Of a stretch of 64,000 bases of DNA, positions 43,906 to 52,752 are shown piece after piece. The translations under genes and the position numbers were made by a program. A model generated the notes under the pieces. The model was not told the DNA's origin and did no database searches. It worked only from the letters and a program-made list of their open reading frames with translations. Source of the stretch: Paraburkholderia madseniana (lineage in GTDB: Bacteria > Pseudomonadota > Gammaproteobacteria > Burkholderiales > Burkholderiaceae); NCBI RefSeq assembly GCF_009690905.1, contig NZ_VOSW01000041.1, positions 1 to 64,000 on the forward strand. The letters are read 5' to 3'. Numbering within the stretch: the stretch's first letter is position 1; every line of letters starts with the position of its first letter.

Positions 43906-44792
43906 GACGTCTCTCCTTCTTTCGCGGGCTGCAGACGCAGATAGGCGATCGAGAAAACGAACAGCATGACGAGCATGATCAGCGACACCGCCGCGGCTTC
44001 GCCGGGACGCCCCAGCCGGAACCCAAGCTCATAGAGATACGTAACGAGAATATGCGTGCCGTTGTCCGGCCCGCCTTGCGTCATCACCCAGATGATCGGA
44101 AAAGAATTGAACACGTAGATCACGTTCAACAGAATCGTCATGTTGATGAACGGCCGCAAGAGCGGCATCGTCAGCTTGCGAAACTGCTGCCACGCACTGG
44201 CGCCATCCATCCGCGCCGCTTCATAAATGTCACCCGGCACCGACGACAACCCGCCCAGCAGAATCGTCACCGTAAATGGAATCGACACCAGAATGCCAAC
44301 CGCGATCTCCACCGGAAACGCGAGCTCCGGCGTCGCGAGCCAATGTATCGGACCGTTGATAAAACCGAGCCGCTGCAACGTGACGTTGACCATGCCGTAG
44401 TCATCGTTGAAGGCCCAGCGCCACACCACGGCGGTCATCGTCAGCGAGACGGACCACGGCAGCATCACAATCGTGCGCGCCACGCCGCGTCCATAGAAAT
44501 CCTGATTCAGCACCAGTGCAACCGGCACCGAAATTAGTACCGTGCCGCCCACCACGAACACGGTCCAGACAATCGTCCGCTTAGCAGCAGCGAGAAACGA
44601 GGGGTCCGTGAAAATCGTATAGAAGTTCTGCAGACCGGTGAAATCGCGGATCGCGCCGAAGCGCGAGACCTCGTGCAGCGATTGCCACACGATGTTGAAA
44701 ATCGGATAGCTGATGATGAAAAGCGCCAACACCAGACTCGGCGCAATCAGCAACCAGGGCGCCTGGAGGCGCGAAGAAGCGGAACGGCTCAT
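43902..44792 (-). CDS. Sugar ABC transporter permease (MalF/UgpA type)
   Basis: A 296-residue permease with six hydrophobic segments. Its EAA loop is IYEAARMDGASAWQQFRKLT followed by MPLLRP. It pairs with the following permease to form the membrane channel. ATG at 44792 is used; an upstream GTG at 44819 would add nine residues, and neither has a strong ribosome binding site. It follows the binding-protein gene after a 12-bp-stem hairpin. Confidence 0.92.
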   Translation of the reverse strand: MSRSASSRLQAPWLLIAPSLVLALFIISYPIFNIVWQSLHEVSRFGAIRDFTGLQNFYTIFTDPSFLAAAKRTIVWTVFVVGGTVLISVPVALVLNQDFYGRGVARTIVMLPWSVSLTMTAVVWRWAFNDDYGMVNVTLQRLGFINGPIHWLATPELAFPVEIAVGILVSIPFTVTILLGGLSSVPGDIYEAARMDGASAWQQFRKLTMPLLRPFINMTILLNVIYVFNSFPIIWVMTQGGPDNGTHILVTYLYELGFRLGRPGEAAAVSLIMLVMLFVFSIAYLRLQPAKEGETS

Positions 44793-44875
44793 GCGTGCTC
44801 GATCGTAAGACGCGTCCACATTAAAGCGGACGCGACGGGATGGGCCGGATAGTGCATTACGGATATGACAACCGA

Positions 44876-44909
44876 AACGCGCGCCGCTTTCGCAACGGCG
44901 GCGCGCGTT
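44876..44909 (-). terminator. Hairpin between binding-protein and permease genes
   Basis: A perfect 12-bp stem (AACGCGCGCCGC / GCGGCGCGCGTT) with a 10-nt loop lies 33 bp after the binding-protein stop. Such hairpins commonly stabilise or partly terminate the mRNA so that the binding protein is made in excess over the permeases. Confidence 0.75.
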
Positions 44910-44942
44910 CCGTGTTCACCAAATCACTACGAGACTACGCGA

Positions 44943-46175
44943 TCACTTACCGAGCGACTTGTTCGCTTGCGTCGCTGCGGCAGTCAACGCGTCCGCCGGC
45001 TTCGCCTTGCCCAGGTAGATCGATTGCATTGAATCGGTCACAGCCTTCGCGGTGTCTTCCCAACCGGTCACAGTCGGCGCGAAGTGAGCCGTCGGCAGCA
45101 GCGCGACGAAAGCTTTGGTGTCCGGATCGTTGAACGCCGGATCGGTTGCCTCGGCCTTGGTGGTCGGCAGGAAGCCTTCGGTCGTCGTGAACTCGACGCG
45201 CGGTTCCTTCGTGAACAGATAGTCGAGGAACTTCCAGGCCGACTTCTTCACCTTCGAGTTCTTGAACATCACGATCGAGTCGGTCACCGCATAGGTGGCG
45301 TGCGTCGTGCCCATCGGGATCGGATCGATGCCGTACTTCAGGTTCGGCGCTTCCTTTTTGATCTGCTTGGCGAGGAACGGTGCGGAGATCATCATCGCAA
45401 CGCGGCCCTGCTTGAACAGGTTCTGCACGTCTTCGCGGCTGTAGCCGGTCACGCCAGGCTGCGTCAGGCCGTCGTCGATCAGGGTCTTGTACAGCGTGGC
45501 CGCCTTGATGCCGGCCGGCGAATTGAACGCCGCCTTGCCGTCCTTGCCGACGACGTCGCCGCCGTTGGTCCACAGGGCGTAGTAATAGTAGACGTCGGTT
45601 TCGATTTCCTTGCCTTGCAGACCGAAGCCGGCAACGCCCTGTGCCTTCAGTTTCTTCGACGCATCGATCACGTCATTCCACGTTTTCGGGCCGTCGGGAT
45701 AGCCGACCTTCGCGAGCAGATCCTTGTTGTAGTAGAGCGCGCGTGCAGACGCGGCGATCGGCAGGCCGTACACCTTGCCGTTGATTTCGCCCGGTGCGAG
45801 GAATGGGCCGATGAAGCGGCCCTTGAAGCTGGCGTCCATGTAGCCGTCGAGCGACTCGGCGACGTCGTCCTTCACGAAGTCGAGCAGCCAGCGCGTACCG
45901 ACAATCGCCAGGTCGGCGTTGGCGCCGCCGGAGATGTCCGTTTGCAGTTTCTGTTGCAGCGTGTCCCAGTTCACGTCTTCGATCTTGATCGTGGTGCCGG
46001 GATTGGCCTTCTCGAAGTTACGGGCCATCTTTTCGAAGTACGGCGCGGTCGCATCGCTGTAATGCGCGACCGTCACGCGGACCGTGTCGGCGTGAGCCGC
46101 GACGGCGATACCTGCAAACGCGAGCGCCACGGCAACTTTGCCTAGCGCGAGGGAAGCACGGGCATGCAACGACAT
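44943..46175 (-). CDS. Sugar ABC transporter substrate-binding protein
   Basis: A 410-residue periplasmic protein. The signal peptide ends AVAAHA, followed by mature DTVRVTVAHYSD. It has the family-1 extracellular solute-binding signature (YGLPIAASARALYYNKDLLA, PKTWNDVIDASKKLKAQG). AGGAG lies 5 bp before the start. It would deliver an unknown sugar, polyol or glycoside to the two permeases and the UgpC-type ATPase encoded on the other strand. Confidence 0.94.
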   Translation of the reverse strand: MSLHARASLALGKVAVALAFAGIAVAAHADTVRVTVAHYSDATAPYFEKMARNFEKANPGTTIKIEDVNWDTLQQKLQTDISGGANADLAIVGTRWLLDFVKDDVAESLDGYMDASFKGRFIGPFLAPGEINGKVYGLPIAASARALYYNKDLLAKVGYPDGPKTWNDVIDASKKLKAQGVAGFGLQGKEIETDVYYYYALWTNGGDVVGKDGKAAFNSPAGIKAATLYKTLIDDGLTQPGVTGYSREDVQNLFKQGRVAMMISAPFLAKQIKKEAPNLKYGIDPIPMGTTHATYAVTDSIVMFKNSKVKKSAWKFLDYLFTKEPRVEFTTTEGFLPTTKAEATDPAFNDPDTKAFVALLPTAHFAPTVTGWEDTAKAVTDSMQSIYLGKAKPADALTAAATQANKSLGK

Positions 46176-46294
46176 TTCTCTCTCCTGTGTCGATCGGAGT
46201 TAGCGCTTTACGCTTACTCCGGTCCCATCCAACGATGGTGGGGGGTGGTCTGCTGCCGTCGCCGGCCGCTTTGGGTTAAATTGTTTGAAAAAAT

Positions 46295-46326
46295 CCTACA
46301 TGACGCAAAATAGCTTGTCACGTAGG
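46295..46326. promoter_or_regulatory. Inverted-repeat operator candidate (RpiR)
   Basis: CCTACATGAC (46295-46304) and GTCACGTAGG (46317-46326) form an inverted repeat with one mismatch and a 12-bp spacer, centres 22 bp apart. A further TGTAGGA with trailing TTTACA is at 46453-46467. They lie in the divergent spacer between the binding-protein and SDR genes. The RpiR regulator at 48557-49420 is the obvious candidate binder. Confidence 0.55.
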
Positions 46327-46509
46327 GTCTGCCATATTTTTTCTCAGCCAGTTTTGTGCATAAGATGCTGTAAAGCAGGGGTATTCTGCATAACGCGAAG
46401 TCACGGATACCCAATCTTCGGGATGACTAGACAACTGTTCGATGCCGGTTTTGTAGGAAATTTACACGCTAAACCGGCGCTGCAACGAGGTTGAAGGGCG
46501 AGGGTAGAC

Positions 46510-47283
46510 ATGAATCGTGTGGTGTTGGTGACAGGCGCTTGCGGCGGGATCGGCAGCGTGTTGTGCAAGCGTTTCGTGGAGCAGGGCGACACGGTGCTGG
46601 CGCTCGATGTCGACGCGGTCGCGCTTCACGGATTGGTTGCGCAACTCGGCGTCGCGCATGTCACGCCGATCGCGGTCGACCTGGGTGACGCTGCCGCAGT
46701 GCAGCAAGCGGTTGCCGATGCGGTGAAAACGCGCGGTCCGGTGGACGTGCTGGTTGCCAACGCGGGTGCCGCCAATGGTTTGACGCTCGCCACGACGGAC
46801 GCCGCCAGTTGGCAGCGCGATATCCATCTGAATCTGAACGGTACGTATCACTCGGTGGAAGCGGTGCGCGCGTCGATGATCGAACGGCAGACGGGCACGT
46901 TGGTGCTGATCGGCTCGGTGAACGGCATGGCCGCGCTCGGGCATCCGGCGTATAGCGCGGCGAAAGCGGGTCTCATCAGCTACACGAAAGCGCTGGCGAT
47001 CGAACTCGGCCGCTATGGCATCCGCGCGAACATCGTCTGTCCGGGCACGGTGAAGACGCAGGCGTGGCAGGCGCGCGTCGACAAGAATCCGCAGGTCTTC
47101 GAGGATCTTAAGAAGTGGTACCCGTTGCGCGACTTCGCGACACCGGACGACATCGCCGATGCGGTGCTGTTCCTCTCATCGCCGATGGCGCGTGTGATTA
47201 CCGGTGTTGCGTTGCCGGTCGACGGTGGATTGATGGCCGGCAACCGTTTGATGGCGGAAGAGTTGACGCTCGAATCGCTTTGA
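46510..47283 (+). CDS. SDR family oxidoreductase (sugar/polyol)
   Basis: A 257-residue classical SDR. VLVTGACGGIGSVLCKRF is the cofactor motif, LVANAGAANGL the NAG-type motif, and the catalytic set is GSVNG with YSAAK in HPAYSAAKAGLISYTKA. The C-terminus VITGVALPVDGGLMAG is typical. It is the first gene of the plus-strand arm of a sugar-transport locus, so it probably oxidises the imported sugar or polyol. Confidence 0.92.
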   Translation: MNRVVLVTGACGGIGSVLCKRFVEQGDTVLALDVDAVALHGLVAQLGVAHVTPIAVDLGDAAAVQQAVADAVKTRGPVDVLVANAGAANGLTLATTDAASWQRDIHLNLNGTYHSVEAVRASMIERQTGTLVLIGSVNGMAALGHPAYSAAKAGLISYTKALAIELGRYGIRANIVCPGTVKTQAWQARVDKNPQVFEDLKKWYPLRDFATPDDIADAVLFLSSPMARVITGVALPVDGGLMAGNRLMAEELTLESL

Positions 47284-47389
47284 ATGGATTGGATTCGCTT
47301 TGAACTGCTTTGACCCGATGGCGCGGCGTGTGCTTTGCTCGATGAAGCAAGGCAGCACGTTCGCATGACAGCACGACGATGAGGACAGC

Positions 47390-48472
47390 ATGGCAGCAGT
47401 GCAACTGAGCGGCATCTTCAAACGCTATGGCGACACGCAAGTGGTGCACGGCATCGATCTTCATATCGACGACGGCGAGTTCGTCGTGCTGGTCGGCCCG
47501 TCGGGTTGCGGCAAGAGCACGCTGATGCGCATGGTGGCGGGGCTCGAAGAAATCAGCGGCGGCGATCTGATGATTGGCGGCACGCGCGCGAATACGCTTG
47601 CACCGCAGCAGCGCAATATTTCGATGGTGTTCCAGAGCTACGCGCTCTATCCGCATCTGTCGGTCTACGAAAACATCGCGTTCGGGCCGCGGATTCGCAA
47701 GGAATCGTCGGCGAGTTTCAAGCCGCGGATTGAAGCTGCGGCGAAGATGTTGAACCTCGGCAGTTATCTGGATCGCTTGCCGCGTGCGTTGTCGGGTGGT
47801 CAACGTCAGCGGGTGGCGATGGGCCGCGCAGTGGTGCGCGAGCCGTCGCTGTTTCTGTTCGACGAACCGCTGTCCAATCTCGACGCCAAATTGCGCGTGC
47901 AGATGCGCACGGAAATCAAGGCGCTGCATCAGCGTCTGAAGAATACGGTGATCTACGTCACGCACGATCAGATCGAAGCGATGACAATGGCCGACCGCAT
48001 CGTCGTGATGAACGCAGGGCGGATTGAGCAGGTTGGCCGTCCGCTCGATCTGTACGACCGTCCAGCGAATCTGTTTGTCGCGAGTTTCCTCGGTTCGCCG
48101 TCGATGAATTTCGCCGAAGGCGTGTTGGTCAATCGCACTGATGGGCAGGGTTTCGCGCTAAAACTCACAGACGGTGGCGAGATCGTGCTGGAAGGCACGC
48201 CGGCCTCGGCGGTGGTCGGCGCAAAAATCACACTTGGTGTGCGTCCCGAACACATTGAAACGATGGCTGATAAGCCGGACACCACGATGGAAGTCGAAGT
48301 GGTCGAGCCGACTGGCGCCGAGACCCATTTGTACGGGAAAATAGGCGGCAACACGTGGTGCGTGACGACTCGCCAGCGCTCGAAAGTCGAGCCCGGTCAG
48401 CGCGTCACGCTGCGTCTGCCGGCCGAGCATATTCATCTGTTCGATACGGAGAGTGGACGCAGACTGGTCTGA
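47390..48472 (+). CDS. ugpC: UgpC/MalK-type ABC transporter ATPase
   Basis: A 360-residue sugar-transport ATPase. It has Walker A GPSGCGKST, Q-loop FQSYALYPHLSV, signature LSGGQRQRVAMGRA, Walker B LFLFDEPLSNLD and switch THDQIEAMTMADRI. The C-terminal TOBE/MalK-like regulatory domain (about 240-360) includes LGVRPEHIETM. It would energise the permeases encoded on the minus strand. The symbol refers to the family, not to a proven glycerol-phosphate substrate. Confidence 0.93.
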   Translation: MAAVQLSGIFKRYGDTQVVHGIDLHIDDGEFVVLVGPSGCGKSTLMRMVAGLEEISGGDLMIGGTRANTLAPQQRNISMVFQSYALYPHLSVYENIAFGPRIRKESSASFKPRIEAAAKMLNLGSYLDRLPRALSGGQRQRVAMGRAVVREPSLFLFDEPLSNLDAKLRVQMRTEIKALHQRLKNTVIYVTHDQIEAMTMADRIVVMNAGRIEQVGRPLDLYDRPANLFVASFLGSPSMNFAEGVLVNRTDGQGFALKLTDGGEIVLEGTPASAVVGAKITLGVRPEHIETMADKPDTTMEVEVVEPTGAETHLYGKIGGNTWCVTTRQRSKVEPGQRVTLRLPAEHIHLFDTESGRRLV

Positions 48473-48556
48473 ACCGCGTGTTGCCGCTTGAGGCTGATTC
48501 AAGCTGATTGAAGCTGCGACGCGACGCGGATTCATTTAACCCTTAAGGAACACCGG

Positions 48557-49420
48557 GTGTCCGCACCGAACTTGATTCCCCACATCCGCGGCGCGCTGGC
48601 CAATCTGCGGCCCGCCGAGCGCAAGGTTGCCGAGATGGTGCTGAGCGACGTCGACTTTGCGATGCGCGCGAGCATCACCGAGCTCGCCCAGCGTGCGGAC
48701 GTGTCCGAGCCTTCCGTCACGCGCTTTTGCCGCGCGATCGGCGCGCATGGTCTGCGCGACTTCAAGATGCAATTGGCGCAGAGCGTGGCGGGCGGGGTGC
48801 CGTATGCGTCGACGGCGGTTGCGCGTGACGATGACGTGCAGACGTTGATGGACAAGGTGGGTGAAGCTGCTGTCGACGGGATTACGCATGCGTGTAGTGC
48901 GTTGGATCCGGCGGTGGTTGAGAGTGCGATTGCGGCGTTGTCGAGCGCGGGAAGGGTTTTCTTCTTTGGTGTTGGGTCGGGTTCGGGGCTGGTTGCGCAA
49001 GATGCGGCTTTGAGGTTTTTGCGGCTTGATATTGCGGCTACTGCGTTTACCGATGGTCATTTGCAGCGGCTTTATGCGGGGCTCATGGAACCCGGTGATG
49101 TGGCGTTTGCGATTTCGCATTCGGGGCGCAGCGTCGAAGTGAATGAAAGCATTCAGATCGCCAAGGAGCGTGGCGCCACTACCATTGCGCTGACTAATGT
49201 GGGTTCACGGTTAGCGTGGTTGGTCGATATTCCGCTGCTGCTGCGCGTGCCGAGTCCGATCGATCCGAATACGCCAGGCGTGTCCCGGCTCGTGCATCTG
49301 TGCATCATGGATGCGTTGGCGATCGGCGTCGCGTTGAAGGCGAGGCCCAAGACGCTTGAAAAGATGCGGCATGCGAAGGCGCGGTTGTCGTCGCATGAGC
49401 CGGAAGCGGCGGGGGATTGA
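48557..49420 (+). CDS. RpiR/MurR family sugar regulator
   Basis: A 287-residue regulator. The N-terminal helix-turn-helix (ASITELAQRADVSEPSVTRF then CRAIGAHGLRDFK) is followed by a SIS domain (about 130-260: VFFFGVGSGSGLVAQDAALR, VAFAISHSGRSVEV) that binds phosphosugars. The start codon is GTG at 48557 with AAGGA upstream. It closes the plus-strand arm of the sugar locus and probably binds the inverted repeat near 46.3 kb. Codons in the SIS domain are G/T-rich, like those of the permease at 43054-43905. Confidence 0.92.
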   Translation: MSAPNLIPHIRGALANLRPAERKVAEMVLSDVDFAMRASITELAQRADVSEPSVTRFCRAIGAHGLRDFKMQLAQSVAGGVPYASTAVARDDDVQTLMDKVGEAAVDGITHACSALDPAVVESAIAALSSAGRVFFFGVGSGSGLVAQDAALRFLRLDIAATAFTDGHLQRLYAGLMEPGDVAFAISHSGRSVEVNESIQIAKERGATTIALTNVGSRLAWLVDIPLLLRVPSPIDPNTPGVSRLVHLCIMDALAIGVALKARPKTLEKMRHAKARLSSHEPEAAGD

Positions 49421-49469
49421 GCGGGAAGGGTGGTCCGCTTCACGAACCCTGCGACGAACGCGTGAACAG

Positions 49470-50507
49470 TCACGCTGCTTGAGGACGCCAGGCGATCATG
49501 CCCGCCGTCCGCGCACGAACCTCCGGCGAGGCTAAACAGGTGGCAACGGCTTCGTATCCCGGCGTGCCTGGGTAGGGGGCGACGAGAGTGGGTGGACTGT
49601 GATTGGCTGGGCACAGGATGATCGATTCATTTGGACCGATTGCTGCCAGATCCAGGATCGCTGAAGAGCGCGTCATCAGAAACAACGGACGTCCACTCAC
49701 TTTGGCGCGTTGGCGAAGATGGATGATTAATGCTTCCTGCGTCGCCTGATCTAACCCTTGCTCCACCATGTCGACGACGAGGGCAGCCGGACCTTCGGAT
49801 TCCAGTTCGACGAGTAGAGCGATTAACGCTTCCGATTCTCCTGCGCCTTCTCCGATAAGCCACGCCAGAGTCTGATCCACTCGCGATTTGAGCGCTGCAT
49901 CCGCTTCAAGGCGGGCTACGGTCGCGGCATTTCCATCGTTTAGCCGCTCGAGGCTCAGGAAAGCGGCATTCGGTATGTTCTCAGCCAGGCATTTCGCCAG
50001 CCGCGTCTTGCCGCTTCCCAACGGACCGATGATGTAGTTCAGCGGTCGGATGTCGCGAAGTTCGAACCGTTCGCCACCCCACGGCCACGGGAGATCAAAG
50101 GCAGTGGCGAATTCTGAGGAAGGGGAGAGCAGGCGTGCCAGCTCTCCATCGGCAGGTGCCTGACCTCGTGCAAGATCGGATCGGAGCCCCCTGACCTTGG
50201 CTATCGCGCCCACGAGCTGGCGAATTTCCGCTTCAAGCCTCGCCTCGTGGGCAGCCAACGCGGGTTCCAGACTCTGAGGGTCACCTTCCAACACTTGTGC
50301 CACTTGGGCGAGGCTGAGGCCGAGCGCGCGCAGGGCCACGATCTCCGCCGCACGATTCATCTCCTCGGGACCGTAGGTACGATATCCGGCGACCGTGCGT
50401 GCCGGCGTCACCAAGCCTCGCTGTTCGTAGAGTCGTAGGGCCTTGGTCGAGACGCCGAGCTGTCCCGCCGCTTCGGAAGCACTTAAAAATGGAGTGGAAC
50501 AACGCAT
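49470..50507 (-). CDS. MerR regulator fused to a P-loop ATPase domain
   Basis: A 345-residue fusion. Residues 1-75 form a MerR helix-turn-helix (FLSASEAAGQLGVSTKALRL, YEQRGLVTPARTVAGYRTYG). A helical linker follows to about 130, and residues 150-320 form a nucleotide-binding domain with Walker A IIGPLGSGKTRLA and a Walker B-like AALVVDMVEQGLD. No ABC signature is evident. MerR proteins normally have a small C-terminal effector domain of 60-150 residues, so ATP-linked sensing would be unusual. It is convergent with the RpiR gene and has no obvious target nearby. Confidence 0.85.
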   Translation of the reverse strand: MRCSTPFLSASEAAGQLGVSTKALRLYEQRGLVTPARTVAGYRTYGPEEMNRAAEIVALRALGLSLAQVAQVLEGDPQSLEPALAAHEARLEAEIRQLVGAIAKVRGLRSDLARGQAPADGELARLLSPSSEFATAFDLPWPWGGERFELRDIRPLNYIIGPLGSGKTRLAKCLAENIPNAAFLSLERLNDGNAATVARLEADAALKSRVDQTLAWLIGEGAGESEALIALLVELESEGPAALVVDMVEQGLDQATQEALIIHLRQRAKVSGRPLFLMTRSSAILDLAAIGPNESIILCPANHSPPTLVAPYPGTPGYEAVATCLASPEVRARTAGMIAWRPQAA

Positions 50508-50644
50508 GAGTCACCTCTTCGTTTGCTGATCACTCACATCATGGAGCTGGCCCTTGGGGCCGAGTCAACAGGCTTCCTGCAGTGCTGGAAGGTCAATGAT
50601 CGTCAGGAATCGAGAAGTTGCAGTGGAACTCAGCGATCAGCGGC

Positions 50645-51580
50645 TTAAGGGCCCAACCAAATCCACTTCCCGTTGACCCATTGCTCGCGCACGCCCGGTT
50701 CCCACGTATGCAGACTCACCTCGTCAAATCTGGCGCCCGCTCGTATGAATGACTTGTCCGTCGCGCCGTTCTCCGACCAGCCCTCCCATAGCCCTGTCTC
50801 CGGGCAGAGCATGCCGGTGCAGAGATTCATCATGCCGTATTTCTGGCGCTTCGCAAGGCGGCGTTGTTCAAGCTCTTGCAGTGTGAGATAGCTTCTACGG
50901 ACTTCGATTCTGCGAAGGTCGACCGGGCTTTGCAAACTGGCAAACTCAGGCCCGTCGTGTTCGAACTTCGCCTCATAGTCGACGTTGACATATACGTCAT
51001 ATGGAGAATCGACGGGCATAGGTAAGCGATAAGCGAATGTAACGCCATCGGGACTGGACGTCGGGTCAATTACCCAAGGATTGAAGTATCTGAGTGATTC
51101 CGTTCGCGTCCCGTCAATGCTCTCTCCTTCGACGAGCCGGTGCAGTCCAAGTCGCGTCTCGTAGTCTTCTTTGCGGATTCGCGTGCTTACCCCGTCATTG
51201 AATTCAAGCTGAAAGGAGAGTGCTGATGCCTCTTTATCTGATGGGTAGTCTTCTGCAAGGGTGAATTTTAACGTAGCTATGTCCGAGTAATATGCAAAGC
51301 CGGACTCCTTCTTGAAGTCAAATCGCCACGTCCGTTTCGGTGAGCCCAATTGTTGTTTAATCTCATCGAAGCTTGTCTTTCCTGCTATCCAGCGTATTCC
51401 TAACTCTACAGCCTGCAACGCTCTGGCCTGCTGCTCCGGGGTTGCCTGTTTCACCATCTGACTTGTCTGCATTCTAGTGATCTCCGCCGCTGGCAGTACC
51501 GGTTGGGCGACTGTAGCGATCGGCGCGCTCGTAAATGCGGCTGCACTTATCAGCAGGTAGCGTAGGCATGCGCAACCCAT
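50645..51580 (-). CDS. Secreted immunity-like protein, copy 2
   Basis: A 311-residue protein with a signal peptide (LRYLLISAAAFTSAPIATVA). The C-terminal ~80 residues (MMNLCTGMLCPETGLWEGWS and REQWVNG) are nearly identical to those of the protein encoded at 51754-52752, whereas the N-terminal two thirds differ. The conserved Cys/Trp block resembles the C-terminal module of secreted type VI immunity proteins. The gene begins 107 bp inside the upstream effector-tail gene. Function as immunity is inferred from context. Confidence 0.75.
   Translation of the reverse strand: MGCACLRYLLISAAAFTSAPIATVAQPVLPAAEITRMQTSQMVKQATPEQQARALQAVELGIRWIAGKTSFDEIKQQLGSPKRTWRFDFKKESGFAYYSDIATLKFTLAEDYPSDKEASALSFQLEFNDGVSTRIRKEDYETRLGLHRLVEGESIDGTRTESLRYFNPWVIDPTSSPDGVTFAYRLPMPVDSPYDVYVNVDYEAKFEHDGPEFASLQSPVDLRRIEVRRSYLTLQELEQRRLAKRQKYGMMNLCTGMLCPETGLWEGWSENGATDKSFIRAGARFDEVSLHTWEPGVREQWVNGKWIWLGP
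50672..50851. repeat. Direct repeat, copy in immunity-like gene 2
   Basis: This 180-bp tract matches 51811-51990 with nine mismatches (95%) and no gaps, while the same genes' 5' parts are unrelated at the DNA level. The sharp boundary suggests recent recombination or gene conversion. Confidence 0.85.
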
Positions 51581-51779
51581 TGATCTGATTCCAATAAGCG
51601 CTTGCGAGTTCGCGGCAAGAAAAGGCGTCGTTTTCCCACGGGCGACTAGCATAGGCCGCGTACGTTTTGAACGGCTCGGTGGCCATTGCAGCGGCACGGA
51701 CCTTTGCAGTTTCCTGCTCAAAAGTCGCCGCATCAGGCGCGTGCCGGTCCCATTCACGGGTTGTCTGATGAAAGGTCAT
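51474..51779 (-). CDS. Detached effector C-terminal tail
   Basis: A 101-residue protein. The segment ENDAFSCRELASAYWNQING and then DKCSRIYERADR aligns with EEDAYACAEVVQAYWQNPDD and CTADYEAALR at the C-terminus of the VgrG effector (52616-56458). It therefore looks like the tail of a second, otherwise lost effector. It overlaps the upstream immunity-like gene by 26 bp and the downstream one by 107 bp. It may still be translated, or it may only preserve the start region of the overlapping gene. Confidence 0.55.
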   Translation of the reverse strand: MTFHQTTREWDRHAPDAATFEQETAKVRAAAMATEPFKTYAAYASRPWENDAFSCRELASAYWNQINGLRMPTLPADKCSRIYERADRYSRPTGTASGGDH

Positions 51780-52752
51780 GGTTGTAGTCGCGCAACCAAA
51801 ACCACTGACCGTTGACCCATTGCTCGCGCACGCCCGGTTCCCACGCATGCAGACGCACCTCGTCAAATCTGGCGCCCGCTCGTATGAATAACTTGTCCGT
51901 CGCGCCGTTTTCCGACCAGCCTTCCCATAGCCCCGTCTCCGGGCAGAGCATGCCGGTGCAGAGGTTCATCATTCCGTACTTCTGGCGCTTCTCAGCTTGC
52001 TGATCGAGACGACGCTGCTCGCGTTTCTCCTGAGTCAGTGCAGGATATGCCCGGCTTAAGATGACATCCATCAGGACTGGCGTTGTTGATCCTCCGTCCT
52101 CCATTGGGTTTGCACCGGGATCGCCGAAAGTCAGTTCCACGTCTACCGGGAATCGGCTCGTTGGCCGGTCCAGCGCGCGATAGCGATAGTGGTGCAGATA
52201 GATCTGCGGCGGCGTTGTTCCCATATCGTTGCCGGGCCGCCGGTTACCATTTCCATCGATCCAGTATCCGATACCGAGATGAAGCATGTCTTCCAGACTT
52301 GATCGGTTGATTCCCTCCATGAGTGGACTGAACCGGATTGTGATGATTGTGGGAACTGGCTTGACCATCATGCGGTTGGCCGTGTAGTCGGCCGGATCGC
52401 CTTCCGTCATCAATACGATTTGCGTACGAGGAAGAACTGAATTCTCGAAGGAATATTCCTTACCCACGGAACCCTTGATAGGCTCTGTGGCAAAGTTACC
52501 GCCAAAGGCAAGATGGGCGGGATCGAACGGCTGGTCGTCCCGCAGGATTGCCATCGCTGTCGTTAGCATCCTGAGCGCCATTGCGCGCTGCTCGTCGGTA
52601 ATCGCCGGTCTCATGTCAGCTCCTTGCACCGATTGTCCGGAGGGCTGCTTCATAATCGGCTGTGCATGTACCGGGATTGCGCACCAGAGGATCATCAGGG
52701 TTCTGCCAGTATGCTTGAACCACTTCCGCGCAAGCGTAGGCATCTTCTTCAT
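51754..52752 (-). CDS. Secreted immunity-like protein, copy 1
   Basis: A 332-residue protein. AGGAG lies 8 bp upstream of the start at 52752, and the N-terminus (KWFKHTGRTLMILWCAIPVH then AQP) is a signal peptide, so it acts in the periplasm. The C-terminal Cys/Trp module (CTGMLCPETGLWEGWS) matches copy 2. The first 137 bp lie inside the 3' end of the vgrG effector gene in another frame. The position immediately after a VgrG-toxin fusion and the export signal suggest immunity to a periplasmic toxin (inference). Confidence 0.8.
   Translation of the reverse strand: MKKMPTLARKWFKHTGRTLMILWCAIPVHAQPIMKQPSGQSVQGADMRPAITDEQRAMALRMLTTAMAILRDDQPFDPAHLAFGGNFATEPIKGSVGKEYSFENSVLPRTQIVLMTEGDPADYTANRMMVKPVPTIITIRFSPLMEGINRSSLEDMLHLGIGYWIDGNGNRRPGNDMGTTPPQIYLHHYRYRALDRPTSRFPVDVELTFGDPGANPMEDGGSTTPVLMDVILSRAYPALTQEKREQRRLDQQAEKRQKYGMMNLCTGMLCPETGLWEGWSENGATDKLFIRAGARFDEVRLHAWEPGVREQWVNGQWFWLRDYNHDLSSDNP
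51811..51990. repeat. Direct repeat, copy in immunity-like gene 1
   Basis: Partner of 50672-50851: 180 bp with nine mismatches. It covers the Cys/Trp C-terminal module of the gene. Confidence 0.85.

Noticed and set aside
46453..46467. TGTAGGAAATTTACA as a HexR-like palindrome
   Set aside because: Only the outer four bases are symmetric and the centre does not match the HexR pattern; it is kept only as a possible half-site for the local RpiR regulator.
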